A stretch of 64,000 nt of DNA from Rhodococcus qingshengii JCM 15477. GTDB lineage: Bacteria; Actinomycetota; Actinomycetes; Mycobacteriales; Mycobacteriaceae. The stretch is taken from assembly GCF_023221595.1 (NCBI RefSeq), contig NZ_CP096567.1:452926-516925 (forward strand), given 5' to 3'. The translations under genes were made by a program, and so were the position numbers. Shown one piece after another: positions 1 to 8,026 of the stretch; the first letter of the stretch is position 1; the number at the start of each line of letters is the position of its first letter. The notes under the pieces are model-generated. The model worked only from the letters and a program-made list of their open reading frames with translations, ran no database searches and was not told the DNA's origin.

Positions 1-304
1 TCCCCACCAGTGAAGCGGTGGGGACGGTGCGCCAGGCGTAAATTCCGACGCCGAGAGTGATGGCGGCGGTGACCGCGAGGATGATCCAGGCCGGAAGCTG
101 TTGGCCGATGCTGAACGCGACACCGCTGTTGTACGCCAACTTCAGTTGCAGCAATCCCATATCGACGGTGCGTGCACCGGAAAGGGTACGGCGCGCAACG
201 GGTTCGGCCGACAGTGCGATCGCGATGAGAGCGAGACCGACGACCACGAGAATCACCCGCCGCGTGCTACCTGTGCGGATTGATCGAGCCGCTAATTCGC
301 TCAC
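1..304 (-). CDS. lspA: Lipoprotein signal peptidase (partial, C-terminus off the window)
   Basis: This is the N-terminal about 100 residues of signal peptidase II, the inner-membrane aspartyl protease that cleaves lipoprotein signal peptides. The GTG start at 304 overlaps the stop of the upstream P-type ATPase by four bases (GTGA), so the two are translationally coupled. The translation shows a membrane segment (VILVVVGLALIAIAL), then the family's conserved stretch LKLAYNSGVAFSIG (compare the LspA N-x-G-x-A-F-S box), then a second membrane segment. The catalytic aspartates would lie beyond base 1. An lspA copy tied to a Cd/Zn/Pb ATPase is a known resistance-island arrangement, as in pbr-type lead clusters. 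It is probably an accessory copy separate from the housekeeping gene, which is inference. Confidence 0.85.
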   Translation of the reverse strand, partial: MSELAARSIRTGSTRRVILVVVGLALIAIALSAEPVARRTLSGARTVDMGLLQLKLAYNSGVAFSIGQQLPAWIILAVTAAITLGVGIYAWRTVPTASLVG

Positions 305-2253
305 GTGCGGGCCTCGACCTTCCCCGCCGGTGCGGGTACCGATCCGGTGGGGAAGGCTTGCGCGCGGCCGGCCCGGACACCGTTGGCGATGACCACGATC
401 TCAGCGACCTCGTGCACCAGGACCACGGCGGCCAGGCCGAGAACCCCGAACAAGGCCAACGGCATCAGAACGGTGATGATCGCCAGCGACAGTCCGACGT
501 TCTGCAACATGATGGTCCGGGAGCGGCGCGCGTGCGCCAACGCCTGCGGCAGGTGCCGCAGGTCCTCACCCATCAGAGCAACATCGGCGGTCTCGATGGC
601 CACGTCGGAACCCATCGCGCCCATGGCAATGCCCAAGTCGGCGGTGGCCAGGGCGGGGGCGTCGTTGACACCGTCCCCGACCATTGCCGTCGGGCGGCTC
701 GCACGCAAGGTTTCCACGATCCGTGCCTTGTCCTCCGGGCGCAGGTCGGCGTGCACGTCGTCGATCCCGACGTCGGCGGCCAGCGCCTGGGCGGTGCGTT
801 CGTTGTCGCCGGTGAGCATCGCGACGGTGTACCCGCCGCGTCGTAGCCCGGCAACCACCTCACGTGCTTCCGGTCGGAGCTCGTCACGGACGGCGACCGC
901 CCCGATGACCGTTCCGGCGCGCTCGATCAGCACCGCAGTGGCGCCGGCATGCTGCATCCGCTCGATATCCCCTGCCAGCGGACCCGGGTCGATCCAGCCC
1001 GGTCGACCGAGGCGCACAGGTATGCCGTCGATGGCCCCGGTCAGGCCCGCCCCTGTGACCGCGTCCACGTCGTCGGCGGGTGCGTAGTCGTCGACGGCGG
1101 CGAGAATCGCGCGAGCGAGAGGGTGCTCGCTGCGCGCCTCCAACGCTGCGGCCACCGCGAGAACGTCCTCGCGGCTGGCGCCGTCCGCCGTGGCCACATC
1201 GATCACGGCAGGCTGGTTGCGGGTGAGGGTGCCGGTCTTGTCCAACGCAACGGTGCGGATCCGGCCGAGGGCCTCGAGTGCACCGCCGCCCTTGACCAGG
1301 ACACCGAGCTTGGACGCCGCACCGATCGCGGCGACAACGGTGACAGGGATCGCGATGGCCAGCGCACACGGGGAGGCGGCGACCAGCACCACCAGGGCGC
1401 GTTCGATCCACACCAGCGGATCGCCGAGCACACTGCCGACCGCGGCGATAACTGCGGCGACGATCATCACACCTGGAACCAGCGGTTTGGCGATCTTGTC
1501 GGCGAGGCGTTGCGCCTCGCCCTTGCGGGACTGCTCGGCCTCGACGATCCGCACGATTTTGGCCAGCGAATTGTCCTGCGCATCTGCGGTGACCTCGACT
1601 TCGAGGACGCCGGTGCCGTTGATCGATCCTGCGAACACCTCGTTGCCGGGACCGGCTTCGACGGGCACCGATTCACCGGTAATCGCGGAGGTGTCCAGAG
1701 CGGTGCGTCCGGTGCGGATGACCCCGTCGGTGGCGATCCGTTCCCCAGGCTTGACGACCATGAGCTCGCCGAGCTGGAGTTCGGAGGGCGGAACGGTTTC
1801 CTCGCGGCCGCCGCGGAGAACTGTCGCGGTGGCCGGCACCAGAGACAGCAAGGCCCGCAGGCCCCGGCGAGTGCGGGTGACCGCATACTCTTCGAGTCCC
1901 TCGCTGATCGCGAACAAGAACGCGAGCATGGCCGCTTCGCCCACCTCACCGAGCAGTACCGCGCCGACAGCCGCGATCGTCATCAGGGTGCCGACCCCGA
2001 TCTTGCCCTTGACCAGGCGTGCGAGAGTGGACGGGACGAACGTGTAACCGGAAATGAGCAGGGCGCCCACCTCGAGACCGAGCCCGAGAGCATCCGGCCC
2101 ACCGGCCAGGCCCACTATCAGCGCCGCGATCAGCAGCACGCCCGCAGCTGCAGCCGCCCGGATCTCGGTAACCTGCCACCACTTTTCGGGCCCGTGTTCT
2201 TCCTCGCCTTCGACGCGGGGTTCGTCGTGACCGCAACCGCATGCGTCACTCAC
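301..2253 (-). CDS. P1B-type heavy-metal-exporting ATPase (Cd/Zn/Pb/Co class)
   Basis: This membrane pump exports divalent soft metals by ATP hydrolysis. The sequence shows a short Cys/His N-terminus (DACGCGHDE), six or more membrane segments, the phosphorylation loop DKTGTLT, a TGES actuator motif, and GDGVND in the hinge. The transmembrane metal motif is SPC rather than CPC, followed late in the protein by HEVAEIVVIANGVRAG. SPC is typical of P1B-4 (Co/Zn/Fe) pumps, but CmtR-linked pumps usually export Cd, Zn or Pb, so the substrate is not settled. I chose GTG at 2253, which overlaps the cmtR-like stop by eight bases. An ATG at 2316 would add 21 unconserved residues inside cmtR. It is the middle gene of the cmtR-ATPase-lspA operon. 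Confidence 0.92.
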   Translation of the reverse strand: MSDACGCGHDEPRVEGEEEHGPEKWWQVTEIRAAAAAGVLLIAALIVGLAGGPDALGLGLEVGALLISGYTFVPSTLARLVKGKIGVGTLMTIAAVGAVLLGEVGEAAMLAFLFAISEGLEEYAVTRTRRGLRALLSLVPATATVLRGGREETVPPSELQLGELMVVKPGERIATDGVIRTGRTALDTSAITGESVPVEAGPGNEVFAGSINGTGVLEVEVTADAQDNSLAKIVRIVEAEQSRKGEAQRLADKIAKPLVPGVMIVAAVIAAVGSVLGDPLVWIERALVVLVAASPCALAIAIPVTVVAAIGAASKLGVLVKGGGALEALGRIRTVALDKTGTLTRNQPAVIDVATADGASREDVLAVAAALEARSEHPLARAILAAVDDYAPADDVDAVTGAGLTGAIDGIPVRLGRPGWIDPGPLAGDIERMQHAGATAVLIERAGTVIGAVAVRDELRPEAREVVAGLRRGGYTVAMLTGDNERTAQALAADVGIDDVHADLRPEDKARIVETLRASRPTAMVGDGVNDAPALATADLGIAMGAMGSDVAIETADVALMGEDLRHLPQALAHARRSRTIMLQNVGLSLAIITVLMPLALFGVLGLAAVVLVHEVAEIVVIANGVRAGRAQAFPTGSVPAPAGKVEART

Positions 2254-2626
2254 GGCTATCTCCGATGGCGGTGCCGTAATTCGGGCACAAGGCAACCGCG
2301 TTCCCCGTCGCGGCAAGCAGCGTCTCCGCCGAGGCGAGTAGGTCCATCAATTCCGGCCGGGCCAGCGAGTAGAACACCTGCCGACCTTCCGGTCTGCCGT
2401 CGACCAAACCGCAATCACGTAGGCATGCAACATGTGCGGACACCGTCGACTGGGCGAGGCCGAGTTCACCGATCAAATCCGCAACCCGCGCCTCTCCTTC
2501 GGCGAGACGGCGCACGATCGACAACCGGGTGCCGTCCGAGAGACTGTGGAACAGTGCCACTGCCGCATCCAGGCTCGACCCGCTGCCGGTTGCGGCGAGG
2601 CATCCAGGCTCGTTATTCATCGTCAT
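2246..2626 (-). CDS. cmtR: ArsR/SmtB-family metal sensor, CmtR-like
   Basis: This winged-helix repressor is predicted to release DNA when Cd or Pb binds. The recognition helix region is STVSAHVACLRDCGLV, followed by the wing GRQVFYSL. Cysteines at 68 and 72 (C-L-R-D-C) and 114 (ALCPNYG) match the spacing of the Mycobacterium tuberculosis CmtR ligands Cys57, Cys61 and Cys102, which sit in the recognition helix and C-terminal tail. It is first in a leftward operon with the P-type ATPase and lspA, so it presumably autoregulates the operon. There are two possible starts, ATG 2626 and ATG 2620. The inverted repeat at 2617-2636 covers both, so the true start is uncertain by two codons. Confidence 0.85.
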   Translation of the reverse strand: MTMNNEPGCLAATGSGSSLDAAVALFHSLSDGTRLSIVRRLAEGEARVADLIGELGLAQSTVSAHVACLRDCGLVDGRPEGRQVFYSLARPELMDLLASAETLLAATGNAVALCPNYGTAIGDSRE

Positions 2627-2636
2627 ACGACGATGA
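2617..2636. promoter_or_regulatory. Inverted repeat over the cmtR start, possible operator
   Basis: The arms TCATCGTC and GACGATGA form a perfect 8-bp inverted repeat around ATAC, directly over the start codons of the cmtR-like gene. CmtR-type repressors bind short dyads at their own promoter, so this may be the operator. The location over the start codon makes it uncertain. Confidence 0.4.
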
Positions 2637-2779
2637 TAGCAATATTGGACGATTCCAGGAAGGGTGGACGCACTGGACTTGAAGTAGATGCGGTACGTCA
2701 GCCGAACGGTGGCCGGCCGACGTACCTCACCAGGAATGGCGAAGTGACATCTGTAGTTTGCGAGTTGCTCGCCACGGCA

Positions 2780-2848
2780 TCACATGGGGGGACAGCAAGG
2801 ACCCATCGCTCGACACAGCCAGTCGCACAACATCTCCAGTGGATTCAT
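2780..2848 (-). CDS. 22-residue cysteine-rich small protein
   Basis: This short frame starts at ATG 2848 and stops at 2780. An unusually strong Shine-Dalgarno run (AGAAGGAGGTGA, complement of 2854-2865) lies eight bases upstream of the ATG. The peptide carries four cysteines in 22 residues, arranged as C-D-W-L-C and then P-C-C-P-P, plus three internal methionines, so it could bind thiophilic metal. It lies between the divergent MerR gene and the cmtR operon. No family is recognised. The ribosome binding site is the main evidence. It could instead be a leader peptide for the downstream cmtR operon. Confidence 0.45.
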   Translation of the reverse strand: MNPLEMLCDWLCRAMGPCCPPM

Positions 2849-2967
2849 TTCATTCACCTCCTTCTGAGTGTTCATCGCCAGCGCGGCGACGAACGGTCCG
2901 AGTCACCTGCGGTTCCCGAACGTCATCCATAATGGACATTCCAGTGCGATGGAAGGTCAAGGATCTC

Positions 2968-3390
2968 GTGAAAATTGGTGAACTGGCCGCTCGAAGTGGC
3001 GTTGCCCCGAAAACGCTGCGTTTCTACGAGGACAGTGGGGTGATTCCCGTCCCGGTCCGAAAGTCCAACGGCTACCGGGACTACGGTCCGGAATCTCTTG
3101 CGCGTTTGCGGTTCGTCCGCAGCGCCCAGTCTGCAGGTTTCACCTTGCGAGAGATCCGCGAGATCCTCACCACCCATGACCGCGGGGCGGCTCCTTGTGA
3201 ACAGGTCGTGGAGATGCTCTCGGAGCATCTTTCCCAGGTTCGTGGCAAGATCCGCGAACTTGCCACGCTCGAAACAAACCTTGTTGCTTTGCTGAGTCGA
3301 GCGGAAGGTGAGATTCCGTCGGAAGCCGACGATGTCGGTGTGTGCTGGATCCTGGAATCCGAGTCTCAGGAAGGTGTTGCCGAATCGTGA
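2968..3390 (+). CDS. MerR-family transcriptional regulator
   Basis: This is a dimeric DNA-binding regulator of the MerR family. The N-terminal HTH is canonical (VKIGELAARSGVAPKTLRFYE), followed by the second helix region GYRDYGPESLARLRFV, a long dimerisation helix and an effector tail. Cysteines occur in APCEQVVEM and near the end in VGVCWILE, which fits a metal or thiol sensor, but the residues do not identify the ligand. I chose GTG 2968 because family members begin at this point and GGAAGG/AAGGA precede it. An ATG at 2932 is possible but has no ribosome binding site and overlaps a CATAAT -10-like box. The gene diverges from the small Cys-rich frame and the cmtR operon. Confidence 0.85.
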   Translation: MKIGELAARSGVAPKTLRFYEDSGVIPVPVRKSNGYRDYGPESLARLRFVRSAQSAGFTLREIREILTTHDRGAAPCEQVVEMLSEHLSQVRGKIRELATLETNLVALLSRAEGEIPSEADDVGVCWILESESQEGVAES

Positions 3391-3492
3391 AATTGATTGC
3401 GGCCATGCATCCCTTCCTATTTCAGCAGGTTCGGCGCTCTGCAACGTGATGAGGTGCGCGAAGCGGTTGTAGTGGTGTTGTCGGTGTATTGA

Positions 3493-3831
3493 TCAGTCAG
3501 GTACGGAAGTAGCGGCAGTGGGTGAATCCCGTTCGAATGCATTCCTCAGGGCAGTCACAGTGGGAGCGCCACCGACCGCGCCCACGGCGTCGCGGTAGAG
3601 CCTGCAGGACACGCTTGGCACCTGATCCGGTTCGGCAAAGGGGTCGTGGCCGTCAACGAGCAACGTCGGAGATCCCGCCATGCCCGCAAGTTCCGCTGAT
3701 CGAGGATCTTCGATGATCACGTGGCGCAGTTCCCATTCGATCGGCACGCCTGAAAGAGCGTGCTCGATTCGTTGTTCGAGGAGCGGCACGTTAGGGCAGT
3801 CCGGGACCTGCAGAATTTCGAGATGCATCAT
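3493..3831 (-). CDS. Alkylmercury-lyase-like / thioredoxin-fold protein
   Basis: This small protein of about 112 residues starts MMHLEILQVPDCPNVPLLEQRI. The beta strand followed by a D-C-P-N motif at the start of the first helix, and the later GSPTLLVDG strand-loop, resemble the thioredoxin-fold proteins annotated as alkylmercury-lyase-related that travel with MerR regulators on actinobacterial plasmids. The start ATG 3831 overlaps the upstream MerR stop by four bases (ATGA), so the two are co-translated. It is far shorter than a full MerB and lacks its N-terminal region, so organomercurial lyase activity should not be assumed. No merA lies in the window. Confidence 0.7.
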   Translation of the reverse strand: MMHLEILQVPDCPNVPLLEQRIEHALSGVPIEWELRHVIIEDPRSAELAGMAGSPTLLVDGHDPFAEPDQVPSVSCRLYRDAVGAVGGAPTVTALRNAFERDSPTAATSVPD

Positions 3832-4232
3832 GGTCGTCCTTTGTCGGTGTGCAGTGTCTGGAGCATGGGGCAGTGCCGGTCCGCTCGCGGTCGCGCGCAG
3901 GTGGACGCGAACTCGGTCAGCGAGGCCCGCATGCGTTGCAGATCTCGGATCTTTTCGCCGAACTCGGTGATCTTCGTCTGCGCCAGTCGCCGAGCGGTGT
4001 CGCAATCGTCCGGTCCGCCGCCGGCGAGATGGAGAAGTTCGTTGATTTCGTCGAGGCTGAAGCCGTGTTCTTGGGCGCGTTTGACGAACCGGACAATTTC
4101 GACAGTTTCGTCCGGATATGAGCGGTATCCCGAGGTGGATCGCGGCGGGTGCTGCAGGAGTCCGCGCCGTTCGTAGTACCGCAACGTCTGTACGTTCACC
4201 CCGGCGAGGGTGGCCAGTTCACTGCTACGCAT
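3828..4232 (-). CDS. Mercury-type MerR regulator
   Basis: This is a 134-residue MerR-family activator/repressor. The HTH reads SSELATLAGVNVQTLRYYERRGLL. Cysteines at 77 (DDCDTA), 112 and 121 reproduce the Hg(II)-binding set of MerR (Cys82, Cys117, Cys126), including the C-X8-C spacing of the metal-binding loop (CARPRADRHC). A MerR-type promoter with a long spacer lies directly upstream (4239-4270). The gene is co-transcribed with the alkylmercury-lyase-like gene and divergent from the arsenic operon. Its expected merA/merT targets are absent here, so it may control genes elsewhere or only its own pair. Confidence 0.88.
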   Translation of the reverse strand: MRSSELATLAGVNVQTLRYYERRGLLQHPPRSTSGYRSYPDETVEIVRFVKRAQEHGFSLDEINELLHLAGGGPDDCDTARRLAQTKITEFGEKIRDLQRMRASLTEFASTCARPRADRHCPMLQTLHTDKGRP

Positions 4233-4238
4233 GTCGCC

Positions 4239-4270
4239 ATTGTGAACCCGGTACCCGGCTACGGAGTCAA
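4239..4270 (-). promoter_or_regulatory. MerR-type promoter/operator with 19-20 bp spacer
   Basis: Read leftward, TTGACT (complement of 4265-4270) is a good -35 box, and CACAAT (complement of 4239-4244) is a -10 box 20 bp away. The over-long spacer contains a CCGTAGC/GTACCGG dyad, as in promoters twisted into activity by MerR proteins. The -10 box ends only six bases before the MerR start codon at 4232, so the mRNA would be nearly leaderless. Confidence 0.55.
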
Positions 4271-4317
4271 GTCGTCTCTCGTCGGCGGAAATTCATCTGA
4301 GGTTGGTTGCGCGTTAT

Positions 4318-4339
4318 TTCGATATCTGTCAATATCGAA
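4318..4339. promoter_or_regulatory. ArsR operator palindrome
   Basis: The arms TTCGATAT and ATATCGAA form a perfect 8-bp inverted repeat with a CTGTCA spacer, ending two bases before the arsR ATG. AT-rich dyads of this type at the head of ars operons are ArsR binding sites. It should mediate arsenite-released autorepression of the whole rightward operon. Confidence 0.65.
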
Positions 4340-4341
4340 GC

Positions 4342-4728
4342 ATGTCGAATCAAGATGGGGCGGAGGCCGGCGCTTGCTGCTCGCCGCTCGTCCGTGAACC
4401 GTTGACCGAGGATTGGGCCGGCGACCTGGCGCGGATGTTCAAAGCCCTCGGCGATCCCGTCCGCTTGCGCCTGCTGAGCTTGGTGGCAAGTCACGAGGGT
4501 GGTGAAGCCTGCGTCTGCGACATCTCGGATACGTTCGACCTGTCTCAGCCGACTATCTCGCATCACCTCAAGGTGCTGCGACAGGCCGGGCTGCTCGACT
4601 GTGAACGCCGCGGGACCTGGGTGTACTACTGGGTTATTCCGGCTGCGCTGCAACAGCTTTCCGCCGTGCTCCTGGTCGAAGGTACGAGCGTGAGTGTCGC
4701 GGACGCGTGCGCAGAGGTCACCGCATGA
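4342..4728 (+). CDS. arsR: Arsenical resistance operon repressor
   Basis: This ArsR/SmtB winged-helix repressor is released by As(III). The recognition region reads DLSQPTISHHLKVLRQAGLL with wing GTWVYYWV. The As(III) site ACVCD (Cys57, Cys59) matches the ELCVCDL motif of classical ArsR, and a further Cys pair (CC at 12-13) lies near the N-terminus. ATG 4342 was chosen over the earlier 4303 because the operator palindrome sits immediately upstream and the N-terminus then matches family length. The stop overlaps the acr3 start (ATGA). It heads an operon running to arsA at 11785. Confidence 0.93.
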   Translation: MSNQDGAEAGACCSPLVREPLTEDWAGDLARMFKALGDPVRLRLLSLVASHEGGEACVCDISDTFDLSQPTISHHLKVLRQAGLLDCERRGTWVYYWVIPAALQQLSAVLLVEGTSVSVADACAEVTA

Positions 4729-5822
4729 GCAACACCGCTGCCACCACCGAACACCCCGAAGTCGTCGGAAAACTCTCCACCCTCGACCGCTATCTTGCGG
4801 TCTGGATCGGCGTGGCCATGGTCGTCGGCCTGTTGGTTGGACGCTGGATCCCCGGTGTGAACACTGCCCTGGAGAAGGTGCAGATCGACGGCATCTCCCT
4901 GCCGATCGCCCTCGGCCTGCTGATCATGATGTACCCGGTGTTGGCGAAGGTCCGCTACGACCGCCTCGACACAGTCACCGGGGACAAGAAACTCCTCGCC
5001 GGCTCCCTGTTCCTGAACTGGGTTCTCGGCCCGGCGCTGATGTTCGCCCTCGCCTGGCTGTTTCTGCCCGACCTGCCGGAATACCGAACCGGTTTGATCA
5101 TCGTCGGTATCGCTCGCTGCATCGCGATGGTGATCATCTGGAACGACCTGGCGTGCGGAGACCGCGAAGCCGCCGCGGTGCTGGTCGCCATCAACTCGGT
5201 GTTCCAGGTGATCATGTTCGCCGTGCTCGGTTGGTTCTACCTCTCGGTCCTGCCCGGGTGGCTCGGCCTCGAACAGACCACCATCGACACCTCGCCCTGG
5301 CAGATTGCGAAATCGGTCCTGATCTTTCTCGGTATCCCGCTGCTGGCAGGTTTTCTGTCCCGCTTCTTCGGTGAACGCGCCAAAGGCCGCGACTGGTATG
5401 ACACCAAGTTCATCCCCAAGATCAGCCCCTGGGCGCTCTACGGTCTGCTGTTCACCATCGTCGTGCTCTTCTCGATGCAGGGCGAACAGATCACCTCCCA
5501 GCCCTGGGATGTCGTCCGGATCGCGTTGCCGCTGCTGGCGTACTTCGCGCTCATGTGGGGCGGAGGCTACATCCTCGGCGCCGCAATCGGATTGGGCTAT
5601 GAACGCACGACGACCCTGGCGTTCACCGCAGCGGGCAACAACTTCGAACTCGCGATCGCCGTAGCCATCGCCACCTACGGCGCCACCTCGGGGCAAGCTC
5701 TTGCCGGTGTTGTCGGCCCGCTGATCGAGGTACCGGTGCTCGTCGGGCTGGTCTATGTCTCCCTTGCTCTACGCAAACGCTTTGCCGTCAAAGAGGTTTC
5801 ACCCGCACCCACCGCTACGTAA
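4725..5822 (+). CDS. acr3: Arsenite efflux transporter ACR3
   Basis: This 365-residue integral membrane protein has about ten hydrophobic segments and belongs to the ACR3 (BART superfamily) carriers that export arsenite using the proton gradient. Recognisable stretches include SLPIALGLLIMMYPVLAKVRYD near the start, the segment RCIAMVIIWNDLACGD containing the conserved Cys, and AGNNFELAIAVAIATYG near the end. The start ATG 4725 overlaps the arsR stop by four bases. It is the main arsenite exit route of the operon. ArsA, seven genes downstream, may couple ATP hydrolysis to it, as proposed for some ArsA-ACR3 systems (inference). Confidence 0.95.
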   Translation: MSNTAATTEHPEVVGKLSTLDRYLAVWIGVAMVVGLLVGRWIPGVNTALEKVQIDGISLPIALGLLIMMYPVLAKVRYDRLDTVTGDKKLLAGSLFLNWVLGPALMFALAWLFLPDLPEYRTGLIIVGIARCIAMVIIWNDLACGDREAAAVLVAINSVFQVIMFAVLGWFYLSVLPGWLGLEQTTIDTSPWQIAKSVLIFLGIPLLAGFLSRFFGERAKGRDWYDTKFIPKISPWALYGLLFTIVVLFSMQGEQITSQPWDVVRIALPLLAYFALMWGGGYILGAAIGLGYERTTTLAFTAAGNNFELAIAVAIATYGATSGQALAGVVGPLIEVPVLVGLVYVSLALRKRFAVKEVSPAPTAT

Positions 5823-5846
5823 GTCACCTACAACTCTTCGGGAGTC

Positions 5847-6503
5847 ATGATGAACGAGCACCGCGCCCAGCCCGATCTCCTCTCACCGCAGGCCGTTCTC
5901 TCGCGCACCGCGCACGACTTGGCGGCGAAGTACGTCGGAGTGTTCTCCGCGCAAACCGTCGAACGCTATGTCTTCGAGTCCTACACGGCGCTGCGCCGGA
6001 CCGCGAAGATCCACACTCATCTCACCTCGCTCGCGGCGCGGTTCGCCGCCGACCGCCTCACCGCTTTGGCCCAGTCCAGCGGAGCACTCGCCAAGGACGT
6101 GCCCGAAGTTCTGTTCGTGTGTGTGCACAACGCGGGGCGGTCGCAGATGGCGGCGGCACTACTCGATTACCACGCCCGTGGCCGCGTTCATGTGCGCTCA
6201 GCCGGATCCGCGCCGGTCCACGAGATCAACCCCGCCGTCACCGCGGCGATGGCCGAGATCGGGATCGATCTGGCCGACGGGTTCCCGAAACCGCTCACCG
6301 ATGATGTGGTCGCCGCGGCGGACTGTGTCGTCTCGATGGGCTGCGGTGATGCGTGCGTCGTCTACCCGGGGAAGAGGTACCTCGACTGGGCTCTCGACGA
6401 TCCGGACGGGCAACCCCTCGAGGTGGTGCGGGCAATCCGCGACGACCTCGATGCACGGGTGATCGCGCTGCTCACCGAACTGACCACACCCGTCGCCGTC
6501 TGA
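5847..6503 (+). CDS. arsC: Arsenate reductase with N-terminal three-helix dimerisation domain
   Basis: The C-terminal 130 residues form a low-molecular-weight-phosphatase-type arsenate reductase. The P-loop CVHNAGRS holds nucleophile Cys92 and Arg98, and a second Cys-rich loop reads [18 protein letters not shown]. The N-terminal about 80 residues (helices around [23 protein letters not shown]) are the helical extension seen in actinobacterial ArsC proteins of the mycothiol/mycoredoxin class. It reduces arsenate to arsenite for export by ACR3. It is followed by a second, shorter arsC paralogue. ATG 5847 is followed directly by another ATG at 5850, so either may be used. Confidence 0.93.
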   Translation: MMNEHRAQPDLLSPQAVLSRTAHDLAAKYVGVFSAQTVERYVFESYTALRRTAKIHTHLTSLAARFAADRLTALAQSSGALAKDVPEVLFVCVHNAGRSQMAAALLDYHARGRVHVRSAGSAPVHEINPAVTAAMAEIGIDLADGFPKPLTDDVVAAADCVVSMGCGDACVVYPGKRYLDWALDDPDGQPLEVVRAIRDDLDARVIALLTELTTPVAV

Positions 6504-6544
6504 CCGACCTCTTACTTCCGTCTTCGAAGGGAACCTTCATCCTC

Positions 6545-6961
6545 ATGACCAGCAAGCCCAGCGTCCTGTTCGTCTGTGTCCACAACGCCGGCCGATCGCA
6601 GATGGCCGCCGGATTCCTCAGCCACCTCGCCGGCGACGCCATCGAGGTCCGCTCCGCCGGATCCGCCCCCGCGAACACCATCAACTCCGCCGCAGTCGAA
6701 GCGATGGCCGAACTCGGAATCGACATCTCCGCCCAGACCCCGAAGATCCTCACCACCGACGCCGTGCAGGACTCCGATGTCGTGATCACGATGGGCTGCG
6801 GCGACACCTGCCCGATTTTCCCCGGCAAGAGCTACCGCGACTGGGTCCTCGACGATCCGGCCGGCAAAGGCATCGATGCGGTTCGCCCGATCCGCGACGA
6901 GATCAAGACTCGCGTACAAGCCCTGATCAGCGAACTCACCGCCCCGTCGGTATCGCGCTGA
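6545..6961 (+). CDS. arsC: Arsenate reductase (low-MW phosphatase type)
   Basis: This 138-residue reductase has P-loop CVHNAGRS (Cys11 to Arg17), the loop [18 protein letters not shown] and the acid Asp-Pro (DDPAGKGID). It lacks the helical extension of its upstream neighbour and is otherwise clearly paralogous. It converts arsenate to arsenite, probably with mycothiol/mycoredoxin or the thioredoxin reductase encoded next. The ATG at 6545 follows a GAAGGG ribosome binding site (6526-6531). Upstream in-frame sequence overlaps the previous gene and is not conserved. Confidence 0.93.
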   Translation: MTSKPSVLFVCVHNAGRSQMAAGFLSHLAGDAIEVRSAGSAPANTINSAAVEAMAELGIDISAQTPKILTTDAVQDSDVVITMGCGDTCPIFPGKSYRDWVLDDPAGKGIDAVRPIRDEIKTRVQALISELTAPSVSR

Positions 6962-7002
6962 CCGCCCACGCTTCCCGTATTCGATCCCGTGAAAGAGACA
7001 CT

Positions 7003-7998
7003 ATGACCATCCCGTCCGCGGTCCATGACGTCATCATTGTCGGTTCCGGACCGGCCGGCTACACCGCTGGTGTCTACACCGCGCGTGCTGAGCTCGCGCC
7101 CCTCCTCTTCGAGGGAACCCAGTTCGGTGGCGCCCTCATGACCACCACCGAAGTCGAAAACTTCCCCGGATTCCGCGAAGGAATCATGGGCCCCGATCTG
7201 ATGGAACAGATGCGCGAGCAGGCACTGCGCTTCGACACCGACATCCGCACCGAGGACGTCGAGGAGATCGATCTGAGCAAGCCGATCAAGACCGTCGTCG
7301 CGAACGGCGAAACCTACGCCGCGCACGCGATCATCCTCGCCATGGGCGCGGCAGCCCGCTACCTGGGCATTCCCGGTGAAGAACGCCTCCTCGGCCGCGG
7401 CGTCAGCGCCTGCGCCACCTGCGACGGTTTCTTCTTCCGCGACCAGGACATCGTCGTGGTCGGCGGCGGTGACTCCGCCATGGAAGAAGCAACCTTCCTC
7501 ACCCGCTTCGCCCGCAGCGTTACCCTCGTGCACCGCCGCGAAGAGTTCCGGGCCTCGCGCATCATGCTCGAGCGCGCCAAGGCGAACGAGAAGATCCGAT
7601 TCCTCGTCAACACCGAACCCCTCGAAGTCCTGGGCGAGAACAGCGTCACCGGACTGAAGGTCCGTGACACCGTTACGGGCGAGACGTCCACCCTCGACAT
7701 CACGGGCATGTTCGTCGCCATCGGCCACGATCCGCGCAGTGAACTCGTCAAGGGCCAGGTCGATCTCGACGACGCCGGCTACGTCCGCGTCGCCCCGGGC
7801 TCCACCGCCACCTCCGTCGACGGTGTTTTCGCGGCCGGCGACCTGGTCGATCACACGTACCGTCAGGCGATCACCGCTGCCGGCACCGGATGCTCCGCTG
7901 CGATCGACGCCGAACGCTGGCTTGCCGATCGTGGCGACATCACCGCCAACACCCTCGACGCAGCGGGCCATGCCGTCGATGTCGTCGGCGCCCCCTGA
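7003..7998 (+). CDS. trxB: Thioredoxin reductase-like flavoprotein
   Basis: This 331-residue NADPH-dependent disulfide oxidoreductase has the FAD motif GSGPAG near the N-terminus, the redox pair C137-A-T-C140 ([11 protein letters not shown]), the NADPH motif GGGDSAMEE and the second FAD motif [21 protein letters not shown]. It is full length for the family. Its position between two arsC-type genes suggests it recycles the reductant for arsenate reduction, a role seen for operon-borne thioredoxin systems. No thioredoxin gene accompanies it, so its partner must be encoded elsewhere. Confidence 0.95.
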   Translation: MTIPSAVHDVIIVGSGPAGYTAGVYTARAELAPLLFEGTQFGGALMTTTEVENFPGFREGIMGPDLMEQMREQALRFDTDIRTEDVEEIDLSKPIKTVVANGETYAAHAIILAMGAAARYLGIPGEERLLGRGVSACATCDGFFFRDQDIVVVGGGDSAMEEATFLTRFARSVTLVHRREEFRASRIMLERAKANEKIRFLVNTEPLEVLGENSVTGLKVRDTVTGETSTLDITGMFVAIGHDPRSELVKGQVDLDDAGYVRVAPGSTATSVDGVFAAGDLVDHTYRQAITAAGTGCSAAIDAERWLADRGDITANTLDAAGHAVDVVGAP

Positions 7999-8026
7999 CA
8001 ATCGAACCCAGAGACAGGAATTTTCG

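Noticed and set aside
949..2682. 577-codon rightward open frame
   Set aside because: Antisense shadow of the metal ATPase and cmtR genes; no domain recognisable.
3493..3831. Functional organomercurial lyase (merB)
   Set aside because: The protein is about half the length of MerB and lacks its N-terminal domain, so only a fold-level relationship is claimed.
4626..5696. 356-codon leftward open frame
   Set aside because: Antisense to acr3; composition (Asp, Gln, His, Gly) is typical of shadow frames.
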